A stretch of 64,000 nucleotides of DNA, taken from Piscicola geometra. Its lineage: Eukaryota; Annelida; Clitellata; Hirudinida; Piscicolidae. This document shows positions 46,401 to 58,443 of the stretch, one piece after another. A model generated the notes under the pieces. The model was not told the DNA's origin. It was given only the letters and a program-made list of their open reading frames with translations, and did no database searches. The position numbers and the translations under genes are program-made. The stretch covers positions 5,153,741-5,217,740 of the forward strand of contig OX030959.1 of NCBI GenBank assembly GCA_943735955.1. Reading direction: 5' to 3'. Every line of letters begins with the position of its first letter. Position 1 is the first letter of the stretch.

Positions 46401-49400
46401 TTATCCCTCTAATCTTCGAATAATGTTAAAAAAATATTTTAAAGACATTCAAAAAAGTTATTTCCCCATTTCAAATCACATTATTTAAACTTAGAAAAAC
46501 CTTTTCGACTATAATTTTTATAATTTGCTATTTTTTCTTTCTCTTTTCCCTTTCCACCAAGGTCAATGGATGGGGCGAAGGCAGGTCTCTTTGTCATATA
46601 CTTTTTCTCTTGACAGTTTTATTTGACTCTAATCTCATCGAACACAGCTCCGTCTTCCACCGAATTTTACTTTGTTATGTTGAACTTAACTTAAATATTT
46701 AAAAATTAATCTCCTTTAAGACAACTATTAAAAAATCGTTTCTTTATATCAAAGTGGATTTTTTAAAAGAATATTTTGACTTTAACTCTAACTACTTTTT
46801 ATTTTTCAATACAACACTAATTTACCAAATGTCTTTCTATAAAACTTTCCTATCATCTTTTTCCAGTGTATTCTTTTGTGAACATTTTTCTGGTAATAAC
46901 ATTTACTTCTCCGTTTTTTGTTTTTAGCTTAAAATATTTTTATTAAAATAACCTCTCGTGCACTTCCAGTCCATGCATTTCACATCGTTTTCATGCTTCT
47001 ATTGTCTTTTTCTCTGTTCCAAGCACTGAGCTCCACTGCTTAGGCACTCTAATTTTATAATCTTTCATTTTGAATCAAAATTTTTTCACCTTAATCTCCC
47101 TTGGGCAAACTTTTAATTATATTTATTTTGAAACTCGTTTTTTTCATTTTACCAAAAACGTCGCACTAAAACATCATGATCTTTTCGTGAATAGCGAACT
47201 CGAGGAAGTGAAAATGAAATCAAATCAAAATAATGGTCCAATAACTGCTAACTAAAATAACTTTTTGTTAAATATTATCTTTTGGAATTTTCCAAGTTTC
47301 GAGCGCATCATATTTTGATGAAATAATTCCAAGCCTCAATTATCTAAGCATCAGGCTTTTGAGGCACCGACACCAGCAGTGATAAGTTGCTTTCCTTTCA
47401 CTTACTCAATCTTTTAATATTCATTTTCTACCACCTTGACGCATGTGAGAAACACATACACACATACCCACACATACACACACACAGACACAAAACAGAC
47501 ACACACACAAACATGCCCAGACACAGACACACACACAAAACTCATACAAACTCATCGCAACGTGAGCACATGAACACGCACTAAGCCAACATGGCCATCT
47601 TAAACTGCAAACAAATACGAAGAACCAAATCCTAATCTAAAAAAGATTCTAATACAAAAACATGATATTTAGCCCATGTGCACGAGGTCGTATTCCTTTT
47701 TGGACTGACATCTTTATTTATCCTGGCTTATTTCGTCTTTTTCATATATAAATAAATCATTACTTATCTTTTTCCTAAAAGTGAAAAACTCATTTCAAAA
47801 ATATCAATAACATTTTTTTTGCTTCCTCAGGGACGTTAAGGCAAAAATACTTTATTTAAGGAATCAAGTTTTTCTTATTTTATTTACGTTTTTGAAAAAT
47901 TTCCTTGCAATAATTGTTTTTATAGTTTGAGAGGCGTAGCGTCATGTAAGATTAAGAACACTAAATACAACATGAAGCAAGCACTCTTCTTTTAGAAAAC
48001 ACAATCCTTGTATTTACAAAAAAACTTGCAAAAATTCAGACAATAAATTTAAAAAAACTGTTATTAAAATATATTTAGTGAAAGTTTTCTTCTATGTAGA
48101 GATTCCCGAAGGACCAAGAAATTGATTTGGGGACCGAAATAATTGATTGAACAAACAAACACTGGAGCTCGCTGGGACGGCAGAGTGCATGGCAAGGTCC
48201 CGATCGATGGTGCATCGGGGAGTGCTGCATTCCTCGTTCCTTCCACTCACATCAACCAGCGGATGAGACCTCCTCGTTAGCGCCATCTCAACTTTATTTA
48301 TTCATTTCCCTCGTATTATTTTAAAAATACTTTTATCTTATTAATTTTTTTTCTTTTTTAATTTTTTTCTTTTGTTCTTTTTCTTTTAGGACTTTTTTAT
48401 TCAACTGCAGCTTGCATCGTGACTGTCATGCACTAATCGAATTTACAATTCTTCGAGAACTTCTTTAGAAAAGCTTCTTCGGAGAATTGTCAACATTGCT
48501 GCTTACATTAAAATACAATATTACTTTAGGAAAAAAGAAAAAGAGTGGTTGAAACTCCGGCAAGCAGACTGAGCACATCACCATTCGACTAATAAAACCA
48601 TTACACTCTCAACCCCAATTATTCGCACAAAGCCTATGTTGCTCTACAATTACTGCCTCCTATTCGAGCCTCTTCCCAAACTAATGCCACCACACTCACC
48701 CCAATCTCATTGTTTGCACGCTGCACGTACAAAGGTCTGTACAAGCAGATCAATACATAATGCTTCTATATAGACACCACTTCCAGATCGATCGAAACGC
48801 ATCTCCGTTCAACTTCTAAAATCGATTTTTAACGCTAAAAAAATATAAAAACTTTTATTTATCTCGCCATTTCCAATGTACGAGCAACAAGCGATCTTGA
48901 ATACATGATAGACTTGAGCGTCTGCCAACCTCAACCTTATATCTCTTTAATATTCGTGAGAGCCTCAGTGTATTGAAGATGAAGTGTGAGAGTGTTTTTT
49001 GGATAAGAAAAACTTTTCTTGTCTTCATTTTCCACCCATCCAACCAGCCATCAATCTTCCTCCTACCACCCTTTAGTTAACATTATTTATTTATTATGAT
49101 CAAGATCTTTCAAATTTGGTTTTTCTTTTTATTTGATCACAAATTTGTTTCTTATTTTACTAATGCGTCCGTTTTTATCCCTGCCGCCATTTTGAATTAC
49201 TTTGCATATAACCCCGCTCACAGAACATCGCCAAAAAACTTGCATCTTCCACTCCCACCAAAGCCTTGTAGCACTTCTAATTTATATCTCGTTAACATCC
49301 ATCACCGTTCCTTTTCACTTGCTCATCCAAGATTTTAGCATTCTGCGTTTAATTAGATAGCAAACAAACTTTAAGAGGATTCATATGATTGTTTGCTTAC

Positions 49401-50320
49401 TTTTTTGTTTTGTCATCAAAATCATATTTATTCTTGTCTGTTTGACCTCCACCTTGGTCGAACCTACACTGTCTTTTCAATAACGAGATTTTCACGATGG
49501 TATTTGATGCTCACGCTGAGACGAGTTTGTTCCGATAAGTGAATTTGAAATGACGGCAGTCAGTTGAGGTTAGTTTGTAGAACACCTGACGCGATAAAAC
49601 TCCACCAGAGAGCTCAAAAGTGTCACTAAAAGCACATTTAGATGAATATTCTACTCTTGTTGAGTGAACATTATGCAAAGAATGTAAGTCCCTCGGTGAT
49701 AATCAAATTTGAAAGTTTAAATTTAAATTGTTAGAAAATAGAAGTAACTTTTAAAAGATTCTTTAACGAATGGTCTAATTAAAAGTGATTTGTTAAAGTT
49801 GTAACCCTCGGAAGCAATAAGTTAGCAAGATGGGCTCAAAAGCTTAAATAGGACTAAAATATCACTTTGATCGTCAGTTTCAAAGCATTAAAAAGCCATT
49901 TTAAAAATAAGATATCTCAAGCAGAATGCATCCAAGTAACACGTCCTTTTAATCACAGGGCAAAAAATCTACTTAGACTACAAATCCTTTTAATTCCTGT
50001 CTTTTCCGTTTTAAAATTTTGGACGCAAAAGCTTACTTCAAGAAAAGCACGCCTGAGTGCGTTAGTTTTCATAAAAAATCGTTCATCTTAACCATTAAAT
50101 TTTTTAAAGCTCACAAGAATGTTTTTTAATGTTGCAAATGCTTTCAAAGAAAAGAAAGATTTAAAAAATGAAATCTCGAAAAACGACAAAATGAAGTAAG
50201 TTTTAACGCTTCGCAAATAGCTCGCAATAAAGGCCATACTGTGCGTAAGTAGCCACGACAGCATCCAGCCACTCAAGCATCCAAGCGACTAACATCGCAC
50301 CCATTTCAATCATTTACACT
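40441..50320. other. Large gene-poor AT-rich interval
   Basis: About 10 kb without a credible coding exon. Visible items: a GT-rich tract at 40525-40605, a GC-richer block at 40880-41105 with the perfect hairpin CGCTCAA...TTGAGCG (40917-40937), a CCTAAC-rich stretch at 44812-44862, GGTAGAGGTCAGAT-like imperfect repeats at 45520-45615, and CA-rich DNA at 47450-47545. It may hold regulatory DNA for TMEM151 or BICD; nothing specific can be named. Confidence 0.5.
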
Positions 50321-50324
50321 CGCC

Positions 50325-50333
50325 CATAAAAAG
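50325..50333 (+). promoter_or_regulatory. TATA-like CATAAAAAG upstream of TMEM151
   Basis: Lies 24-32 bp before the first ATG, which would place a start site almost at the ATG. It conflicts with the acceptor-like CCGCAG reading; either could be chance. Confidence 0.2.
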
Positions 50334-50356
50334 CACTGACCCATGCACACCCGCAG

Positions 50357-53300
50357 ATGCGCATCGCCACACAGGCGCACAAGGCGTCCTTCAGACAAAT
50401 GCTGCGTGAAAGCTTCTACTACAAATGCCTCTTTCTCTCTCTCGTCATTCATTCCTCCCTCTTTGCTGTCATCCTCTGCAAAGTTTCCCTCAATCGAACT
50501 TGTTTTTCATCATCATCAGCACCACCAAACACTACATCTTCAAACTCTTCATCACCAAAAAGAACAGCAAACCTTCCTCCTCCCATCTTCTACAGCCACC
50601 ACAAGTTCAAAATGCACCAGCAACAACTGAAACAACAGCGGCAACAACAACGACTAGAACATCACCAACAACAACAAAAAAACCCAAAACGCAAACGCTT
50701 GTCGACTCTCTGCGAGGATCACTCGATCAGCATCCCCCTCTCCCTCCTGCTCCTCGTGTACCTGGTGTACTTGGTCGAGGGCTGGCACAGCAGAATGAGA
50801 GTCTCTCTCAAAAACCGCTTCAGCGTCGCTTCCTTTAGCAAGCAGCTGCAGACAGCCAGCAGAGCTCCAGCGGTCGTCAAGTGGAAGTGTCTCGCCTACC
50901 ACTACGAACGAAAGTGCAACTACGTCGTCGGGGAAGCTTCCAGAAGCGACGCTCGCTACGGAAACGTCTACCACTTCTACCAGAAAATCAATACACATTC
51001 CGTTTGCAGGTTTTACGATTACGTTTCTCTACCGCCAAGTGCTAAGGCAGAAAAGAACAGTGAAGACGACGATGAAAATGGAGATTGCGGTGCCATGGTG
51101 GAGCTGCTGAGACAGTGTGGCATGGGAAAGTTGAAGGGTGACAGGAGTGCAATGCTGAAGAACTGCGTGGATCTTTCAGACGATGCAGAGGAAGTGGAAA
51201 GGTGTGGAGTGTGCAGAGTGGAAGTGCTGAAAGGATTCCAGGTAGTGGAAGGAAAAGCCAGATTGGAGTTTGAACGACAAAAAAGATCATTTGTGGAGAA
51301 GGTGAGCTGGTTGGACGAGTTGGTAGACTTCGAAGAAAACCTTCAATTCGAAGGGGTGGAACTTTTTGGCACGCAGTCATCCAAGCAAGACCAGGACAGC
51401 GTGTGTGTGTTCATATCAAACAAATGGTTTGTTTCATCTTGGTGCTACTGGTTGGCCACTCTGTTCCTCTTATCCTGGCCTTACCGCATCTTCGTCGAGT
51501 GCATCACGGCACACCTTCAAGTGCACATCCGCAAACTCATCGGATACGACCTCGCCAAGAACCTCAGTCGCTACAAAATATATAACAATGGCTACAACAA
51601 CTACAACAGCATTGAAAACAATTTTGCTGTTAATGCCTCTATCACTCAAGAGCTACAAACCACACCCTCACATAAACAAACCACACCCTCACATATACAA
51701 ACTTCACAACGAAAACGATGCAACTTTGGCATGAGCACAAGTAGACAGTCATTAGACGCCTCTTTGGACTTTATTGATTTGCACAGCATTGCTCGAGACA
51801 CCAGTGCCCAACACCCCAGCAACCTCGACGATCCCCATAACAAAGACATAAACAAAAATAATATGGAAAATGAAAAGTCAATAAATAAGCGAGACAAAGA
51901 GAACGACCTAACAATAGGTAGAGACATCCCGAGAGATATGAGGAAGGGGCGGCTTTTTTATGCAGATGCTGACCTGCATAACGACACCCTTCATTGCAGC
52001 ATTAATGTTCCTGCAATGAATCATCAAGTAGAAGAAGGAAACAGTGACAAGAATAATGATGTTCACAGCCTTACCACCACTCTCATGCACCAATCAAAGC
52101 TACCACGCAGACGAGCGAACAAGACGTTCAGTTTGAAGAAAGCGACATTCGTTCGGCCTTCATCGAAGCAGTTCACCAGCCATCTCATGTTTGCCAAGCA
52201 GCCGACCCTTTTCAGAAACTCTTTCGACTACTACCAGTATGGCTTGAAGGTGGGTGGGCTGAAGAAAAGTGAAAAGTTGGGAAGGTTTGATAAAAAAGAT
52301 AAGATTTTGAAGAATAAATTCAAAAAGTGGAAAATTAGTCTGAAAAAGTCTAAAAAAGAAGGCGCGGTGAGAGTAATCAAAACCAAAGCGAGTAAAAAAT
52401 GGGAGAAAATGTTTTCGAAAAACAAAAACTCATTAAATGCCTGCACAAACAACGACGAAGCGATGAAAGAAAAGGATCCAATCGACAAACCATCAAAAAA
52501 TGACCTAAAAATAGCAGTTGGAAACATCTTTTCAACCACACCGCCCCCTCATAAATCTCTGAGCACCACAAGTAACATCAAAATGTTGACCAAGCCGATT
52601 CTAGTAGAATATTCCAACAACGAAACAGCTACACTTTTTTGCAAAAATCAGAATAAAAACCCACGACTGTCTTCGATTGATCAATCTCGAAGGGAACTGC
52701 ACCTGACTTCAGGTTCGCTTAAGCAGAAGTCTTCACTGCTTTTGTCTCTTGACGATGATGACTTTGAACTCGATAGAGTCAGTCCAGGGAGAGACATAAA
52801 GGTGGATCGCAATGGAGGTTTTCAGTGCACGAGAAAAAATATTCATGGTGATGAAGCTAGGCAAGGGAATTCTGTTTCAAAAGCCTTTCAACAGGGTGCA
52901 TTCAAAAACAAAAATCCATTAAATAATGTTTTCAGTTCAGATTCATTTAAAGAATCAACAGCTACAGACAACAACTATCTCAACGACAAGGCCAACCACA
53001 ACGACATGACAGGCGCCTATCTGACTTCGTCATCTGACTTCAAAGGAAAGACATTGAGCACTATGATTTCCCTGAAGAGACATCTCTTCCAAAAGTCCTT
53101 AAACAAGAAGCACAGCAGGAAAGAAGATGCAGCTCAAATGATGGAGTCAGAAAGCCACGAAAATCGTCTTGCTGGGACGCTTCCTTCACGCAATCCTCTC
53201 CGTTTCAAGGCAAATGGCAAATTCATCTTCACGCATCGACCTACCTTCCCTGATCGGTCTTTTAAAATGATAAGTGACTCAAAAATCGATGATGATGATG

Positions 53301-53500
53301 ATGATGAGTATGATGATGATGATGAGGAAAGGAAAGAGTGGAATATTGAAGACCCAGAAGACAATTTTTTGAAAAGATTATCTTTTTTACGAAAGAAAAC
53401 GCCGTCCAAGGAATGCAGTGTCGACAACAGCTCTCTGCTCACCACCATCACCCTCCTTGAAGCAGTTACGCCTGAAGCGTCTACGCAACCTGACTTTTGA
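50357..53500 (+). CDS. TMEM151: TMEM151-family multipass membrane protein with very long C-terminal tail
   Basis: A 1,047-codon frame in one exon. The N-terminus KASFRQMLRESFYYKCLFL, then a hydrophobic segment at residues 23-42, a second at 124-142 (PLSLLLLVYLVYLVEGWHSR), YHYERKCNYVV, the VYHFYQKINTH strand near 205-213, KRSFVEKVSWLDELVDFEENL near 309-330, and a third hydrophobic segment 357-380 (LSWPYRIFVECITAH) follow TMEM151 order. Function of the family is poorly known. TMEM151 proteins are usually 470-570 residues; here about 640 residues follow the last membrane segment, basic (KWKISLKKSKKEG near 655-675) then with an Asp run near residue 975. A CCGCAG acceptor-like sequence abuts the first ATG, so an upstream exon is possible. 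Confidence 0.88.
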   Translation: MRIATQAHKASFRQMLRESFYYKCLFLSLVIHSSLFAVILCKVSLNRTCFSSSSAPPNTTSSNSSSPKRTANLPPPIFYSHHKFKMHQQQLKQQRQQQRLEHHQQQQKNPKRKRLSTLCEDHSISIPLSLLLLVYLVYLVEGWHSRMRVSLKNRFSVASFSKQLQTASRAPAVVKWKCLAYHYERKCNYVVGEASRSDARYGNVYHFYQKINTHSVCRFYDYVSLPPSAKAEKNSEDDDENGDCGAMVELLRQCGMGKLKGDRSAMLKNCVDLSDDAEEVERCGVCRVEVLKGFQVVEGKARLEFERQKRSFVEKVSWLDELVDFEENLQFEGVELFGTQSSKQDQDSVCVFISNKWFVSSWCYWLATLFLLSWPYRIFVECITAHLQVHIRKLIGYDLAKNLSRYKIYNNGYNNYNSIENNFAVNASITQELQTTPSHKQTTPSHIQTSQRKRCNFGMSTSRQSLDASLDFIDLHSIARDTSAQHPSNLDDPHNKDINKNNMENEKSINKRDKENDLTIGRDIPRDMRKGRLFYADADLHNDTLHCSINVPAMNHQVEEGNSDKNNDVHSLTTTLMHQSKLPRRRANKTFSLKKATFVRPSSKQFTSHLMFAKQPTLFRNSFDYYQYGLKVGGLKKSEKLGRFDKKDKILKNKFKKWKISLKKSKKEGAVRVIKTKASKKWEKMFSKNKNSLNACTNNDEAMKEKDPIDKPSKNDLKIAVGNIFSTTPPPHKSLSTTSNIKMLTKPILVEYSNNETATLFCKNQNKNPRLSSIDQSRRELHLTSGSLKQKSSLLLSLDDDDFELDRVSPGRDIKVDRNGGFQCTRKNIHGDEARQGNSVSKAFQQGAFKNKNPLNNVFSSDSFKESTATDNNYLNDKANHNDMTGAYLTSSSDFKGKTLSTMISLKRHLFQKSLNKKHSRKEDAAQMMESESHENRLAGTLPSRNPLRFKANGKFIFTHRPTFPDRSFKMISDSKIDDDDDDEYDDDDEERKEWNIEDPEDNFLKRLSFLRKKTPSKECSVDNSSLLTTITLLEAVTPEASTQPDF

Positions 53501-53929
53501 ATCTTTGGCAATTATGCGTGAAATATCTCTTTTGTAGATTAAAAAAAGATTTTTCGATGATAAGGTAGTTTGTTTTGCTGGCAGGTTAAAGTAAAAAGAT
53601 GTAATTGCCCTCTTGGCTCAATTGCCTGAAGGTAATAACTTTGATTTTTGCAGCTATCACTACAGTCACCTGGAAAGTAATTCTATCTCAATGTCACTTT
53701 CATAGTGTTTTTTCATAATTATTACGCGTTTTATTCAACGATTTTTTCTTCAAAAATCTGTCCATTAAAACTCTCTATTTCAAATTTGTCTTTTTGCTAT
53801 AGAAAATTTTTTAAAAGCGTTATTTCTTTAGATTTTTTGTTTTTTCAATAATTCCAAAAATTGAGTTATTAATCAGACGCAATGTGACTTTCAAACATTT
53901 CTCTCAACAAAAAAAAGCAACAAGGGAAC
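53501..53929. other. TMEM151 3' UTR
   Basis: AT-rich; ATTAAA at 53538 is a weak poly(A) candidate. No other feature seen. Confidence 0.4.
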
Positions 53930-55031
53930 TAGAGACCGACCGAAACAGATATTTTTATTTCGGCCGAAACTGAAATTAGGCCGAAATTCAAATCCTCTTT
54001 TCGACCGAAACCGAAGTTAAGCCGAAATTAAATATCAATTTTGGGCCGAAACCGAAATTGAACCGAAATTGTAATCAGATTTTCGGCCGAAACCGAAGCC
54101 GAAATTTTTTCCAACTTTTATTAAAAATGGAAAAATAGTATTTAACGATGACAATGCCAGTTTAATAAGTAAATCCAAACAAGCGTATATTTTAAGCCAA
54201 AAAATAAAAGTTTTTCAACAACAAAAATTTGTTGCTGTTGACAGGCTTTGCTTTGGTCAGACTGACATTTTGTAAAAAACTTCCAAATAGGATTCAACGA
54301 CATTCTCACAATTTATTTTTGAATTAACTAATCGAAGCCAAATCTTCTCGTTCTTTCGACTTATATATAGTTTTTTTCAAAGAAGGGATATCTAGAATTC
54401 CACATGCTTGTATATGTTATTCGAACAATTAGTCTTATGTCACCAATAAATCAATTAAACAAGATATCTAAAAGATATCTAATAGAGATGAGAATCGAAC
54501 CCAAAATTAATAATTCGAATTCGATTGAGGATATACAAATATTTACTTTTGATAATACCATTTTTTTAATCAAATGTTTTAAGAAATAGAATTTGCTTAA
54601 AAAAAGTTTTGTTAAATATTCTCATTGAACGTATGCCAATTACTTAAATTTTAAATACATGATTGTTGTTCCAGATGCTTGTATATGTTATTCGAATAAT
54701 TAGTCTGCCGACACCCATAAATCAATCAACCACGATGACTAATAGATATCTAATAGAGAATCGAATCCGAACTTAATAGCTCGATTGAAGATACAGATAT
54801 ATCAGATAAACTACATAAATAGATAAAAATTTCGGTTTTTCGGTAAATATGAGATCCATTTCGGCCGAAACCGAAATTGAGCCGAAATTACAAAATTACT
54901 TTCGGCCGAAACCGAAAAATTGCCGAAGTTGTAAAATTAGATTCGGCCGAAACCGAAAAATTGCCGAAACTAAGAAAATTGGCAATTTCGGCGCCGAAAC
55001 CGACACCGAACCGAATTTTGGTCGGTCTCTA
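53930..55031. mobile_element. Non-autonomous hAT-type element (MITE-like) with perfect 8-bp TSD
   Basis: Ends TAGAGACCGACC and its complement; flanking direct repeats AAGGGAAC at 53922-53929 and 55032-55039 are identical. Both subterminal regions are arrays of CCGAAACCGAAATT-like units including palindromic TTTCGGCCGAAA. The centre has an internal duplication (about 54402-54550 and 54673-54810, sharing TGCTTGTATATGTTATTCGA). No transposase is present. Architecture parallels the element at 1691-3283. Confidence 0.9.
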
Positions 55032-55409
55032 AAGGGAACAAAATAAATGCCACAAGAATTGAAATTTTGCTATTATATAACTTTAGGGGCAAAATATGGA
55101 CCCCCCATTTTGTTCAAACACTCACGACTTGAGTGCTTCTCAGGTCTAACATTAATGATAAAAAAGACGACGAAAATATAATCGAAATAAAATATTTTAA
55201 AAGAGGAAAAATAATTTTAACACACAAAGTGATAGATTACCAACTTTTTATTTACCGTTATTTCCTAACTACATCTTATATCAACCCGTCAGAAACACAA
55301 AACACTTTGATTGATGCCTAAAGCCTTAACTCAAGTTTTTTTAATCAATTTTAAAGTGTTTAACATTTTCAATTTGTTTTGGGTTAATCTTTGCAAAAAT
55401 GTGATGAAC

Positions 55410-55475
55410 GGGTGGCCGAGTGGTCATAGACTCTCGGCTCATAGCCATGGGTCGAAGGTTCGATTCCCTCACACC
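55410..55475 (+). repeat. tRNA-like sequence, probably pseudogene or SINE head
   Basis: A-box TGGCCGAGTGG and B-box GGTTCGATTCC with a T-arm (4 of 5 pairs) and partial acceptor pairing GGGTG/CACCC. The D-arm is an extended GCCGAG/CTCGGC hairpin and there is no proper anticodon stem, so it is not a standard tRNA. Closest to the Ser/Leu type A-box. Confidence 0.45.
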
Positions 55476-58443
55476 CTAGAAGCCTTCATTTTTAGCGAAA
55501 AGATGCGTGCCACTAAGAGAATGTAAACTCCAGGAACCAAAGTTAGTAAAAAAGTTCGTTATTTATCCCTCAAGATCTGACCGGTACTTTATAACAAATA
55601 ATCTATAAAATGTATACTTTTTTATTCCATTAATGAGAATTAATTAATGATTGCCTTTTGAGGGGTTTTCTGTGACTGAGTTGGCTTCTTTTTGGGACTC
55701 ATAGCAATTTATGGAGGAATGGACTACAAGAAAGCCTCTGCATACGAGTGCTGCAAGTCGGAAAAAAGAAAAATAGATGGAAAGAAAATAAAACTTTTAA
55801 AATGAATAAAAACACGAAAAGAGCAAGTGAAAAGAACAGAAAAAAGTGGGAAGAAATAATTAATAAAAATGAAGAAAGGTATATTTGCTTAGCCATTATA
55901 AAAGGCCCACACAAATGTTATATATTGGTTTAATTACACAGGGCAGCAAAAATTAACAACTTTTAAGATACCGGAAAAAATGATAAATTCTTATTTCTTT
56001 TTATTTGCTGAACATGAATAAATATATGTAAAAAAATAACTTTAAAAATCTTAAAATTTTTGATTTATTGGTAAAATAATGTTAATATTTATAAATAGTA
56101 TAACTAAATGAGATAAATCAGTTTTTATGAATTTGTGGGTTCTTAACACAAATTTGAAATCCAACTATCTTGAAAACTAAAGCTAAATTAAATTTTTTTT
56201 CCTCAGCACACAGGGATGTGATATAAAAATTCTTTTTGCAAGTCATCATATTCTTCATTGTCGACGAAAAACTTTCCAGTGGCTGACGGATAGGAAAAAT
56301 TTGTCTGTCAGTTGTGACTTTTATGGTTCCATTTTTTCTCAAAAAATTTCAATTTTTAACTTAGTAAACAAAAAAACCTGCAATAAGCATTGCGTGAGAA
56401 CAAGATTCAAAACTGGTTTTAATTTCAGTTTATTCAAAACTACAGAAAAGTATTTAGTTGAATTGTATGTCATTAAAAAAATTAAAGTATTCTGAAGTGA
56501 GGCAGAAAATTTCGAGAAAGCATTAAGGCAATTTATGACGACCAAAAAGAAATAATCGAAAAATGTCTTGGACGATTAACTTTGATTTGAAGTCTTGAAT
56601 TTATAATGATTTCGGGGAAGAGTCATGCAATTTCAAATTGAAGTAGTTTTTCAACTTAATCTTTAATTACTTCAATATTATAAATTTTTGAAGCAACAGA
56701 AAAGAACATTAATTTTTTAATGTTAGACACTGAATATAAAAAAACGATGATTTATTATATGCCGTTGCTCAAAAGAAACCTCTTCAACTCTTATTTCACT
56801 ACAAAACTTAAATTGCATGCACTATTAAACAAATAATAATATAACGATTAAGTGAGTAATTTGTTAATAAGAATGAGTAGGATGGAAGGGAGGTCTTCAT
56901 TTGGCTGGCTGCCTGAGGACTTGGTCTATCGCGAGGCCGAATCGCATGTTTGGCTTTGACGTGTGCTTGTTGCATAATCAGAATAAAATGCAAGGCTAGA
57001 GTGGGTGAAGGTAAAAATGTAAAGAAAAAATAGGGTTTGAGTTGCATTTTTGCTAAACGCTCTCCTTTATTACTTGAGTTCTTGTTTACATGGGCTCTTT
57101 TATAGAAACGAATTAATGTTGATTGATAAAGACTGTTAACTATACAAAGAAATTAATGGCTCAAAAGAAGATAACGAGACTTCTGGAACGAATCTTTACC
57201 ATCAAAGTGAAGAAACTCAATGCGCTGTCTGTTTCAGACAGATATTTCATTTTTAATGGCTTCTCGTCTTGACTGCACTAGAAAAGCTCTAGCATCCCTC
57301 AAGAATTCCTCTCTCATCCGTTCATCAAATGTGCTCGGTGACTTGGCATGACACCGCAGATTGACGGAATTAGGTAACTGACTTGAAGTCAGTATTGGAA
57401 AAAAAGATTCACAGTACTCATACCATAGTGACATAATTTTTTCCAGATGTGACTGTAAAAGTACCTGGCACTCATTCCAAAAAGCATTTTTTTGTGCCTT
57501 GTTTCATCCTCCTGTGATGAGTAATCTAAATGCGTTTTGAGTGCAATACTGAACGCCTAAGAGCTTTGGGCTTTGTCAACAGACTGTAAATCCCCTCTAC
57601 AAATCAATCGCGCTACGATACATTTTATTAAAAAAACAAATACCATAAATAAAATCGCTCAAATTGTATTTGACAAATGCCTAGAATTAAATAAATAGAC
57701 ATTTTTTTTCAAATCAACAGAATGAGATGAGATGCTTTGAGTGGAGAATAATGTGACGCGTCAGAGAGCCCACATCATTAAAAAAGGAATAATATATTTT
57801 TTATCATAGAAATCAAGACGGTTATGACGATAATCTTTCCATTTTAAAAATTAAGTGTCCATTCTTTGAAGATGAGTTTTTATTAAATAGAGAGAACTAA
57901 TAAAGTTAATATTGTTATAATATTATGAAAAAAATAAAAATTTATTTTATTTGTATTAAAATGACACATATTTTAATAAGTTCAAAAGTATTTAATAACT
58001 GTCATAAACTAGATATTGGAGTGGTCACGTGGAAAGCAGTCTTTGGTTGTTTTGTCTATGCTGAACTTGAGAGATTTCTAAAGTAGTTTTCATTCTAAAA
58101 CGCTCTGCAGGTTCGTTGACAAAATCATTTTTTCAATATTGAAATATAAGTAATCTATGATTACTAATTAGGTTAATTAAATATGCATTTAGGATTTTCT
58201 ATATAAATATACACGTAAGTTTCTTTGAGCCTTCAAAATTTAAAGCTTCAAAGAAATATTACGTGTGCATTTTTTGATAACTTGAAAAAATATACACTAA
58301 AAGCTAAAAATTATATTTGCAAATAATAAAATTTATTATTCTTCATTCAAATCATTAAACATTTTCGTTTTTAGAAATTTCTAGATTTTCAACGTAGGAC
58401 AAATAACCATAAAAGTATATCAAATTACGAGGCTCGTTTGAGG
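55476..58443. other. AT-rich intergenic region upstream of the HMG-box gene
   Basis: Apart from the - strand frame at 57234-57480 I see no gene. The promoter of the HMG-box gene should lie near the right end; nothing specific can be identified. Confidence 0.4.
57234..57480 (-). CDS. Unrecognised exon-like open frame
   Basis: About 80 codons with non-repetitive composition (FWNECQVLLQSHLEKIMSLW, then DERMREEFLRDARAFLVQSR). An acceptor-like CATCACAG lies upstream on the - strand at about 57520. I recognise no family. It could be an isolated exon, a retrotransposon piece or chance; composition is better than expected of random AT-rich DNA. Confidence 0.25.

Noticed and set aside
54849..55046. 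65-codon frame with Pro-Lys-Pro repeats
   Set aside because: It is the right subterminal array of the hAT-type element.
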